A stretch of 64,000 bases of DNA from Aurantiochytrium sp. KH105 (lineage: Eukaryota; Sar; Bigyra; Thraustochytrida; Thraustochytriidae): positions 310,001 to 374,000 of the forward strand of contig BGKB01000059.1 of assembly GCA_003116975.1 (NCBI GenBank), read 5' to 3'. Shown here one piece after another: positions 1 to 9,700 of the stretch. The position numbers and the translations under genes are program-made. Under the pieces are notes generated by a model that saw only the letters and a list, made by a program, of their open reading frames with translations, searched no databases and had not been told where the DNA came from. The stretch's first letter is position 1; every line of letters starts with the position of its first letter.

Positions 1-1093
1 GCTGCTCGCGTGCCTCGATACGCTCAAGCCACTGGCCATGGCGTGAGAGGTGCGAGAGAATCTGCATGAGGAAAACGAGCTCGTCCTCTCCAACAGCAAG
101 CACGATGGGTGTCAGCTTAATTTGTGCGTCCGCGCGATGGGGCTCGCCAGCCCCCACGGAAAACGCCGTGTTTAGCTTGACCCGCATCTCCAAATTCAGA
201 GGACTTAGCATCGGCCGCACACCACCAGATCGCGCGCGGTGTCGTAGGTAGTGTTCATAGTAGGCCTTGACAGAGAGCTCCTTGGCTCCCGCAGGTCGGG
301 CTTCGTCGCTCACGCGCCGCATCGCCCGATCCCTGTGGGCAAAAGTGGCTTCCAGCGCAACGATTCTCAGCACCTTGAAGACAATGTAATCGCAATCGTC
401 ATCAAAGTGTCGATCCCAGTTCTCGTCCGTCGTGAAAACTTGTGCGTTTGCAATTGTGAGGTCTAATGCCGACACGTCTTGCAAACGAAGATCCCAGTGC
501 TGCACCAAGCCACCATGGTATAGACCTTCTGAAACGGCGTCCGAGGCGTTGAGCGAGAGATCCTGATCGTGGATACAAGGCGTCTCGACGCGAACACTGA
601 TATTCTCCAGAGAGACCTCGAGGTTATCAACAATTCTCGTAATTGTACGATTCAACATGCCTTCGCTTGAAAAATATAATCCCGGATTCTCAGAGAGTCT
701 CGTCACTTCTGACTCGGGGTGCATTGTCTCGAGAAGAGCCACAATAGCGGCTTTGACAGCAGCCTTGAGATCGTCCCGAGCCGTCGTCTCATTCCATGCG
801 GCTTCAAGATGCATATTTGCCACCACGAGGACGTTTTTGATGCTCACCTTGACGGGCCTCGATCCGAGGTGCGAAAAGGGAATGTCTACGAGAACGTGGC
901 CCACGTAAACTCTTTCGAGTCTGAGCGGTATGCCCTCTCTGAAGATCATGTCGTTGAGCGTGCTGGACTTGACCTCGAGATGCTCGAGATCAAGGGCATG
1001 TTTCCCAAACAAGCTGATCCCGACATCGAACTCGCCTTCCACGTACTCGTTCAGAAACCTGTTGACAAGCTTCTTCACCAGCCCCGACAGCAT
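1..1093 (-). CDS. VPS13: VPS13-type chorein lipid-transfer protein, N-terminal part
   Basis: An open frame of 364 codons runs from an ATG at 1093 to the window edge without a stop, so the gene continues outside. The N-terminus (MLSGLVKKLVNRFLNEYVEG) is the hallmark chorein_N start of VPS13 proteins. It is followed by the usual amphipathic groove strands, with segments such as LKSSTLNDM-type, PLRLERVYVGHVLVDIP and LEVSLENISVRVE. Family members are very large rod-shaped proteins that carry bulk phospholipids between organelles at contact sites; the N-terminal end normally docks at the donor membrane, usually the ER. No intron is needed in the visible part. ATG2 also starts with a chorein domain, but the ENISVRVE-like motif fits VPS13 better. 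The start lies in a GC-rich region shared with the divergent SET-domain gene. Confidence 0.85.
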   Translation of the reverse strand, partial: MLSGLVKKLVNRFLNEYVEGEFDVGISLFGKHALDLEHLEVKSSTLNDMIFREGIPLRLERVYVGHVLVDIPFSHLGSRPVKVSIKNVLVVANMHLEAAWNETTARDDLKAAVKAAIVALLETMHPESEVTRLSENPGLYFSSEGMLNRTITRIVDNLEVSLENISVRVETPCIHDQDLSLNASDAVSEGLYHGGLVQHWDLRLQDVSALDLTIANAQVFTTDENWDRHFDDDCDYIVFKVLRIVALEATFAHRDRAMRRVSDEARPAGAKELSVKAYYEHYLRHRARSGGVRPMLSPLNLEMRVKLNTAFSVGAGEPHRADAQIKLTPIVLAVGEDELVFLMQILSHLSRHGQWLERIEAREQ

Positions 1094-1979
1094 CTTCCTT
1101 GGCCCCTTCGCCTCCTCGCCGAGCGCCGGTGAGAGAGATTAGACTGCAAGCCAAAAGTCGTCGTCTAGCAAGTCGTATCCCCGTTCTGCGTCCGCACGGG
1201 CCAGCCCGCGAGGGGCTGCTGCCGCCGCGCCCGCGCAGGCAGGCAGGCCCGCAGGCCGTCCCGCCGAGGCGCCCCGCGGTCCGGCGAGGCCGCCGCGCCG
1301 CGCCGAGGGTCCGGGCCCGAGGCTTCGAGGTTTGGCGATGGCAAAAGCCGCAAAAAGCCGCAAAAAGCGACGGCAAAAAGCGCAAAAAGTGGCACCAAGC
1401 AGAGCGCGAAAAGCAAAAGCAGGGCAGAGCAAAGCCGCTTCGCTGCGTCCACGCAGGGCGCACCGCGAGACGAGGCCCGGGCGCCAGATCCGGACCCCCT
1501 GCCGCGCGGCGCGGCGCGGCGCGGCGCGGCGCGGAAGGAAGGAAGGCGGGCCAGGGCGGCGAAGGAAAGCGCGCAGAGCTAGCCCGCGTGATCGATCGAC
1601 CGGCCACGTGCCCAACCAAACCTGCAGAACGACCGACCGTGCGCGAGGGCGGCGCAGGGAAGGACGCGGGTTGAAGCAGAGCTCTCGCCGTGCTCGTTTG
1701 GGGTCTTCGCGGAGAGAGGGCTGCGCGAAGGGAATGCCCGGACCCGGTCGTCGAGACAGCGTCGCAGTTCTTGTGCGAGGTTGAGCAAAAGGACGAAAGA
1801 GGAGCGAAAAGGAGCTCGGGTGTTCTCCTCGTTGTCCGGAAAAGGTGGTGGCGGGCTCGTGTAATTCTTCTCTTCATAAACTCACGTGCGTTGGGGCGCG
1901 TTTTCTCTGAGCTGAACGATCCCCAAGTGCCCCTTCTGCTTGCGCTGCCGATTTGTCCAGCCGCACCCTCGACAAAAGG
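1094..1979. promoter_or_regulatory. GC-rich bidirectional intergenic region
   Basis: 886 bp separate the divergent VPS13-like and SET-domain starts, so this stretch must carry both promoters. It is strongly GC-rich, with a short GGCGC tandem run at about 1506-1530 followed by a GGAA run. Long open frames here on both strands are of biased composition (Arg/Ala/Pro-rich) and mutually overlapping; I do not regard them as genes. No TATA box or other defined site is convincing. Confidence 0.5.
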
Positions 1980-3752
1980 ATGATGGAGCAAGCGACAGCA
2001 AATGCGGCGACAAGGGCTGTGATGAAGGTGAAGCTCGATGCAACAGATCCGAGCACAGACGCCATTTCGAAAGGCACACAGCCGCCTCGAAGACATGGAT
2101 GGGAAAAGATCTGCCTTGTGGCATTACGCGCATGCAAGGCTGGTGAAGTCTTGCTGCTGGATCACGAACCGCTGGCCTATGCTGTAACGTGTGTTGGCGA
2201 GGGTCGCTGCAAATGGTGCGGATCAAACGAGCACAGTTCAGCGCGCTGCTCAGAGCTGCGTTGCGCATACCCTTCGCCCGTTAGTGAGCACCCCGATTGT
2301 TTGCTGAGTGATATCAACGACTCTCTGTCGAGTTCTACGACATCTTGTAACTTACCGGAGCTCCTCCTGAATACAATAGCCTCCCTCCTCGACAAAAACA
2401 AAGAAATTGCGATGCGCCGCCAAAAGGCTATCCAGAGCCTCGTGGCGGCCATGGGTGACCCGTTGCCTCGACGCGCAGAGGCAAAGAAACTTCTGGAGCA
2501 CGGACTCGTTCGTCGCGCTCTCCCCTCGAGTCTGTGCAACGAAGATGAGCTTGCTGGGCTTTTGCATGTGCTCGCGCAATTTGAGATCCAAGAGCGCGTT
2601 CCACCGGGGGGTGTATTCGAGTCACAGGGAAAGCGATTCGGGGTTTTTGGACTCAGCAACTTTTGTCGCCATAGTTGCTCACCGAATGCCGTGCAAAGCA
2701 TGCAGGGAAAATCCCTCGCGCTCGTCGCGCTGGAGCCAATTGCTGCGGGCCAGGCCATTTGCCTCGATTTTTGTGGAAATGCAGGACTTCGCCCTGCTCG
2801 TGATCGCGCACACGCGCTTCGCGATGCATTTGGAATTGATTGTCGCTGCAGGCTCTGCACCATGCAGCCAGATCGCTGCCGTGCCTTTGTGTGTCCTGCC
2901 GAAACAGGTCAGCTCCGCGTCGACCTTGCCGAAGTCGAGGGTAGCGACTCGGAGGCAGCAGGGCAAAAAGTTCTTGACGCTGTAAAGAAGGGATTCACGG
3001 CTGCCTCTGCGCCATTATACCACGCAATTTGTCCCCTTGGCTTAGGATCGAGCCCTGAACGCTGGCGCTGCATTGCATGTAAGCGGACTCTCTCCGAGAA
3101 GGAATGGGCGCGTTGTATTCTGCTAGAGCAAACGCTGCGGTCTCGCACTCCGCTCACGCTCCGTGACGCCGATGACTTGTTACGCGCGTGTTTCATTCGC
3201 AAGGAACACTTTCTCATTGTTGAGACATACTTTCGTATCGCTAAAGCCCTGGCCATGGAACTCGCTGGCGCTCAGGCCACTTTATCGAATGCTCCGTCTG
3301 CTCAGTCTTATCGGGAAGAAGCAGGTCATGGCGAGCAACTGCAAAGGGGCTCGACCACCTGGCAGAGACCTGAACTACCTGTGGACACCGCCATGTATGG
3401 AAATTTAGCATCACGAGGCCTCCAATCTCAGCCAGAGCCAACACCAACACAAGCACTTTTGAAAGAGAGCGGCCATAGAACAAGTGCTGCGCCCCAAATT
3501 GAACTCGTTGCGGAGCTGTGGCTTGCCGTTATCGAGGGGATCGATGTGTCGGCACCACGCGCGATCGACGCCCGCGTTGACCTTCGCGTGCAGCTTGCTC
3601 AGGTGCTTGAGGGCCTTAACTTTATGGAATCTGCAATGCTGAACGAGCTGTACAAGGTGGCAGCACAACTTTCAAGAGAGGCGTACGGACCACGAGAAAT
3701 CTCCCCATTCACTCGGTGGCTTGAAGAACGTTGTCGAATGCAAAGAAATTGA
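1980..3752 (+). CDS. SET-domain protein, SMYD-like methyltransferase
   Basis: A 590-aa protein starting at the first of two adjacent ATGs (1980, 1983); the frame is open a little further upstream but has no earlier ATG. The SET signature is clear: RHSCSPNAV with the His at about residue 231 matches the NHSCxPN motif that closes the S-adenosylmethionine pocket. A post-SET cysteine cluster (CRCRLC) follows near residue 287. An N-terminal Cys-rich stretch (CKWCG...CSELRC, about residues 70-95) looks like a degenerate MYND zinc finger. The C-terminal 250 residues are helical and weakly conserved, as in SMYD proteins. Family members methylate lysines of histones or cytosolic proteins; the substrate cannot be told from sequence. 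The stop codon lies only 7 nt from the stop of the convergent channel gene. Confidence 0.75.
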   Translation: MMEQATANAATRAVMKVKLDATDPSTDAISKGTQPPRRHGWEKICLVALRACKAGEVLLLDHEPLAYAVTCVGEGRCKWCGSNEHSSARCSELRCAYPSPVSEHPDCLLSDINDSLSSSTTSCNLPELLLNTIASLLDKNKEIAMRRQKAIQSLVAAMGDPLPRRAEAKKLLEHGLVRRALPSSLCNEDELAGLLHVLAQFEIQERVPPGGVFESQGKRFGVFGLSNFCRHSCSPNAVQSMQGKSLALVALEPIAAGQAICLDFCGNAGLRPARDRAHALRDAFGIDCRCRLCTMQPDRCRAFVCPAETGQLRVDLAEVEGSDSEAAGQKVLDAVKKGFTAASAPLYHAICPLGLGSSPERWRCIACKRTLSEKEWARCILLEQTLRSRTPLTLRDADDLLRACFIRKEHFLIVETYFRIAKALAMELAGAQATLSNAPSAQSYREEAGHGEQLQRGSTTWQRPELPVDTAMYGNLASRGLQSQPEPTPTQALLKESGHRTSAAPQIELVAELWLAVIEGIDVSAPRAIDARVDLRVQLAQVLEGLNFMESAMLNELYKVAAQLSREAYGPREISPFTRWLEERCRMQRN

Positions 3753-3759
3753 ACAGACA

Positions 3760-6700
3760 TTACATTTCAGCTGGACTAAAGGGTTGGAAGCCTTCTCGGC
3801 TTTCGATTCGTGCAACTTGTTTCAAAGCTTGGTCTCGGACCTGCTCGCGCACCTCCACAGAAAGACGCTGCAGGATGTCATCGAGCTTGGCAAACGCCAC
3901 AACATACACCTCGCATATCGTGAGTGCAACTGGCGTGGCTGTCATGGCTTGATCCACGAGAATTTCAATCCCCACCAGGTCATTCGTTGGGATTTCCTTG
4001 CATAGGCACTGACCTAAGATCATCATGTCGTCGTGCATGCCATCAACATGGCCAATTTCCGGAGGAATTGGACTGAGTCCTGAAAGGTGTTCGCCGTCAA
4101 GTTCGTGTCCACTCTGCGGCGCCCAAGCGGGGTGTGCTGCAAGACCCACGGGCGGCGAGCCCTGACGCGCAACGTCCCTTTCGGTATTCTGGCGTACCAG
4201 CATGCGGTCATTAGCGCGAAGAATGTCAGGAAGTTCACTTGAAGACAGCTGTAGAGCAACATATTGCATTTTGCCCGAGACGTGCAAGGCAAGTTCGATT
4301 GCCACCGAACCCTCGCAACCGAGCGTGTCGCCTGTCACCAATGTGCGATGTCTCATTCCAGCCGCAATCTCCAAAATAACGGCATTAGGAAGTCCGAGGA
4401 AGCACGGCGCCTGACTAAGCTTGCCACCGTGCATGTAGCCTCGAATCTCGCGCTGTATGGCGTCGGGTAAGCTCTTCATAAGATCGGGCTCCGAGATGCC
4501 GAAGCGCGCGAGCAATGTTTGCGAGTCAAGAAACTCATTCACGGTATGCATAATCGCAGGTGGAGTATTCTTGTCACGAAGATTGCGCCGGACAGCCTCG
4601 CGTATTGTCTTTTGCCGTGCAGCAGCAGAGTCGAGATTCGAGATGACAGTCGTCACATTTGCAACAATGTCCACGTACATGTATAAGCTGACAAGAAGGA
4701 CGGCGACCGCAAAGAGTGTTTCTAACATGGTCTTGGGCACGATATCGCCGTACCCAATTGTCGTTAGCAGGGTAACGGACCAGTAGAGTGAACGTAGATA
4801 AGCATGACCCGACGTGATCTCGACAAGGCTTTGGTCGAGTTGACTTTCTTCCAAATGCGCCCAGGATGTTGGCAACCCTTCGCAGTACGCGAGAAAGTAC
4901 CATGTACACGCCACCCAGTGCGCCACAAGAAGCAAGCTGAACACCTTAAAGATGATGCGCATCACGGCAGCGCTCATCTTGACCTTGACAGCATGGAGGT
5001 GAAAGTCAACAAGAGGATAAAAGTATCCGCTCACGCGGCGAAGTCGCGCCAGAGTTAAAAGCCGACCCATACTCCAAACCTGGAAAAGGTTTACGCTGCT
5101 CTCCTGGGGGAAAGAGTTTGTGAACGTAACCACGACAATGATAATGTCACAGGGAATCAGTGCGGCAAGATCTGTCATGAACCAGGTTGCTCGGTAGTGA
5201 GGCCAGAGCTCTTCAGCCTCGCTGACAATCGAGCCTTCCTTAAAAAAAGCAAAGCGGCGCGCGTGCAAGTACATGTCCAAGGCGCACATGCTGTTGACCA
5301 GAACTGTTTCTGTCACAGCCCATGCAAGCAAAGCGCCGGACATTTCGTACTGCTTTGCGGATGCGAGTATTCCCACGCGAAAGGGCACGGTGAAGGCTAC
5401 GTAAAGTGTCATCGCAAGCACAGCGTACTCCCAGGCAACACGCCAGGGCACGTCGGGTTGTACAGGTTGCCTCGTGCGGTTCTTGTGCAGACCTGAGATA
5501 TCAGTCGTCATCATCTTTGTCACCTTGCGATTTTTCAGGTTGTTGGCCAGTTTCAACGTGGCAGACGTCGCCTTGAGCAGCTCGACGTTTTCCAAAATCG
5601 TCGTCTCAGCGCCAGGAAACTTGTCGAGGGCCTCGAGAAAATCGTCCTGTCGCAGCACAAGCACAGTGCAAAACGTTTGCGCCACGAGAGACGTATTCAT
5701 GACCAGCTGCTCAAAAAATTCATCAAAGCCAAAGACACCTTTTCCTGAGTACTTGTCGACTGTAGTTACGCCGTCCTCGGCAAGAACGGAAACGTCGCCC
5801 GCGCTCAGAACGTACATTGCGGAAGAAGGCTGGCCGGCACGGAAGATGAAGTCTCCTGGGGCACAGGTCGTGGGTGTCAAGCGCGAGATGAGCGAATCGA
5901 CGAGGACGGGTTGTACACCCTGGAAGAGCGACACCTTGGCAAGCTGGCCGTCGTCCATGCTCCTGAGAAGCTCCGTTTGCAGGTTGCGAGGGATGAAGCG
6001 AACAACCTCCTCGAGACTGCCCCCACGCTGAGAACGCCACATTTGGTCAGCATACGACAAAATTTTGTCGCGAAGGTATTGAGGGAGCTCACGGGCCGCC
6101 ACGAGACGCTGAAGTTCCTCGCGCCAACGCTTATGTGTCGTTGCGGTCTGATCGAGGTTCGCAACGATACTCGCCAAAATAGCGATGAGCAAAGCGTACA
6201 TGGCTGCGCCCAGAATCATAACGAGGATCACAAAGACAGTTTCTTTGTCGGAGCGCGCAACCACGTCGCCGAATCCAACAGTGTTCAGGGTCACGAGAAC
6301 CCAATACAAACCCCGCAAGTATAGAGCGCTTGGTTCAAATCGAACGCACGATGTGCTGGAATTTGCAGGCATGTCTCCAAAGCACGTTCCGGAAAGAGTG
6401 CAGTCGCCCACAGCCCAGCTGTTGGCGGGGTCAACGTTCGCAAAGCGAACCCAAATGCATGCAAGCCAGTGCGCAAAGATCATGAGCACCAGCAAAACCC
6501 GAAGGAGCTCTGCGTGCGTCTGCTTGACCTGCAACCTGTCCATGACCTGGCGGAGCCGATCAAGATGGACTCGAAGCTCAAAGACGCGTACGAGTTTGAA
6601 GAGACGAAGGGCCAGCGCCGTGTGCAAGTTGCCCGAGCTGCCTGCGGCAGCAAGGTATATCCAGTCTACGGGGAAGGAGGCGACTGCATCCACAATCATG

Positions 6701-9700
6701 GCCTTGCTCTGAACGTATCTCGCGCACAGGCGTCTGGCGTCGACAATGAGGGCGCCTTTCTCGCGTTCTGCGTAAAAGAATCCTTGCAAGCCCATTTGCA
6801 GGATCGAAAAGGCGTCTCCAATCGCGTTGAGAATGAGTATGACCTTGATCCAGCCGTCTGTGCTCAGCGTGCACGCGCTGTTTGCGACAAGCCCGAGTCC
6901 GAGTGCAATGAGTAGGTGAATTGAAAGAGCCACGCACGTCGAAAGCGTGTCGAGTGCCCGGCGCAGCGGGGTGAGCGGTAGAATGACGTATTTACGCTTG
7001 TTGATGTGAGCAAAAAGGCTTGCGTGAAAGGTGACGTTGGCCTCGCTGCAGCGTCTGTGTTGCGTTCCCACGGCCATCGGGGGTGCTTCTTGACCCCTTT
7101 TGCTTCGATGGCGCGGCGCCGGTGATCCTGTGGTGGTATTTGTCATATTTGTCACGTTTGAGCCTGACGACTGCGTGCTCAGACCACGTGCCACGTCGCT
7201 TCCCCTTCTGCGAAGTGGATTGCAGCAAGACTGAATAAGTAAGGCGTCTTCCGGGAAAATCTCTAATGCGCGAGAAAAGTCAGCAGCTGAGATGCACAGG
7301 AACATCGATTGCTCCAGGACCTGCACAGAGGACGTGTATGGGTTATCGCAGACGATGTCCTCGAATCCAAAGTACGACCCCGGTCCTCCGAAACCCTTGA
7401 GACCTTTCTCAGTTGCCTGGACCAGACCATCGAGAAGAAAGTAGGCATGCGTGGCCTCCTGACCAGTGGTGATAAGCGGGGAATGCGCGATGCCCAGCTC
7501 AACGCGCAAGTGCATGCAGACTTCGGAAAGAAAAGCTGAGCTCGTTCCCTTGAAAAGTTTGTTTCCAGGCGTCGTCTTTTGCAGGGAATGGCCCATTGGC
7601 ATCACGCGGGCATGACCCCGACCGCCCGAACCTTCATCGCAGCGAGCGTTGCCACGGAGAAGAGGCCCGTAGAGCTCGTACGCAACCTTTTTCGCAAGCC
7701 AAGGCGGCATCTCGGCAAAGAATTCCTGAGGTTCAAAGTCTTGCTCCTCTACGTAAGACAGATAGGCTCGTATTCCTGAAACAAGGTTTTCCTGTGTCGC
7801 AAGGATTTTGCAGGCCTTGGTACGCTCGACGAGAACATCCTTGGAAGGCTTATCTTTGAGCGCGCGCTTGCAAATTCTGCCAGACTCCGACGGTTCTCCT
7901 TGCATGACTGAGATATTGGCCACAATCACAGGGTAAAGACCAAGTGAAGCAAAGAAAATGGCAACAACTGCAAAGAGACTCTCTGCCGTCGTAATTGCGG
8001 CGACGTCTCCATAGCCAACGGTGGTTAGCGTCATGATGGCCCAGTAAATGCTCTGCTCCATGTGGGTATCATCGCGCAAAGAAGATGCCCACGCTCCTAG
8101 TCCTAGCTGCTCGAAGTCCTTGTTTGCGAATAGCGCCCACAATGATGCTAGCCATATGCTTGAGATTGCACTTAAGATGGCAAGCTCTGCAGAACTCCGC
8201 CGGGATGCGTCAATGCGAATACCACGTCGTTCCAAAGCCGCGGAACATTTGCGAGAGTACGTGGGAATGCGCGTGATACACAAACATCTAATAATGCGCA
8301 GCGTGGCCCATAGTGTCCAGTCTGGCTCCGTGGATATGAGCAGCAGCACAACGTCAAGAGGTGCAAGAGAAAGAAGATCAAACACGGAGCGTCGAAAGAA
8401 CTTGCGCTTGGCTTCAGCAGAGAGCAATTCTCGAAGCTCGTAGCGCCGATAGATGCGTGAGGCGAGGTCGATGGCACAGAATATGTCAAGCGCGTATGCC
8501 ATGACAATTGTCGCTCGCTGTCGCGCCAATTCTTCCTTCCAGGAATGCAGGCCAATGGCGAGAGGCACCATGACCAAGTAGCCTGCAGCTACGACGAGGC
8601 GCATGCAGGCCCAGACAAGGACGGAAATGGAGCGAGACGCTACGGCGTTGGCTGCTTGGCCAAAGCTTCCCAGCTTTTGCACGAGGGCCTCGGTCACAAT
8701 GGCGTCGACGGCAACCGAAGCCGACCGGCTCCGATGCTTTTGCACGGGAAACTCTCGTCTGACACTTCCTGAGCTCGCAGCGCTGTTGGGACTTCGGAGC
8801 CTCGATGTCACCTGGGCGCGTCCGATCTTAAATGACGAGAGAGTGGCTTCTGCCCCTGGAAGCTGATACGATGTGGTATCAATACGAAGCGCCTCACCTT
8901 CCTTGATGACGGCCCCTGTATTGTGATTTGCCTTTTTGGCTTCAACCTCCATACGAGCGCGAATTTTGTCCACGTCTTCTGGCTGGAGTCGCTCTTTCGA
9001 CCTAAGCCTGTACGGTCTCATCCAGTCTCCTGACTCAAGCGACTGCTCACATCTTTCTCGAATTTCTTCAAGAGAGAGAAAGCACTGTACGACGGACTGA
9101 AACGTCGTCATGTCGATGCAAAAGATTTCGGAGAGACCACTGCTCTTGACAACAGCAGACACCAAGTAGGGCTTTTGTGCAATGGCCTCAGCATGCCCTA
9201 GCAGAACGCCCGTGTTTGCCTCGAGTGAAATGCGCTCTGCGTGGGTCACGTCCTCATACATCATGGAAACGGACCCCTTGCAGATGCCATAGAAGGCAAG
9301 AGCGGTCTGCCCACTGTGAAAAATGTGCTCTTCGGCCACAAATGTGATAATGTTGGCGTCCTGCAGAAGCGCCCGGACCATGTTGAGGTCGGAATTTTCG
9401 AATGCAGGGTCGTTAATGATGATGTCGCCGTGGAGCATGAAAAGGACGGAGGCGCGCAGCTTTCGAGGAAGCTGCTCAAGCAAGAGATCCTCTTCGAATC
9501 CCTGCGACTGTTGCCAAATGAGCTCGAAATAACGCAAAACCTTGACGCCCGACTGGTCTGCAATTCCGTATGCTTGGCAGAATCTGCTCAGCTGGTGGAC
9601 CTTGCGATTGTACGCAAGTCGAGCCGCGTCCTTGTTACTCACAAACGAGGTTACACTCGAAAGGAGAAGTACATACAAAGCAATGCCGAGAAGCTCTGCG

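Noticed and set aside
1953-1979. Upstream extension of the SET-domain gene
   Set aside because: The extra codons begin at TTG. A nuclear gene should start at ATG, and two ATGs follow at 1980 and 1983. The same reasoning shortened the coiled-coil, LRR, small membrane and rhamnose-pathway genes.
990-2096. A 368-codon minus-strand frame across the GC-rich promoter region
   Set aside because: Its last part reads the VPS13 start in the wrong frame, and the rest is biased sequence. The VPS13 frame itself, beginning at 1093, is the real one.
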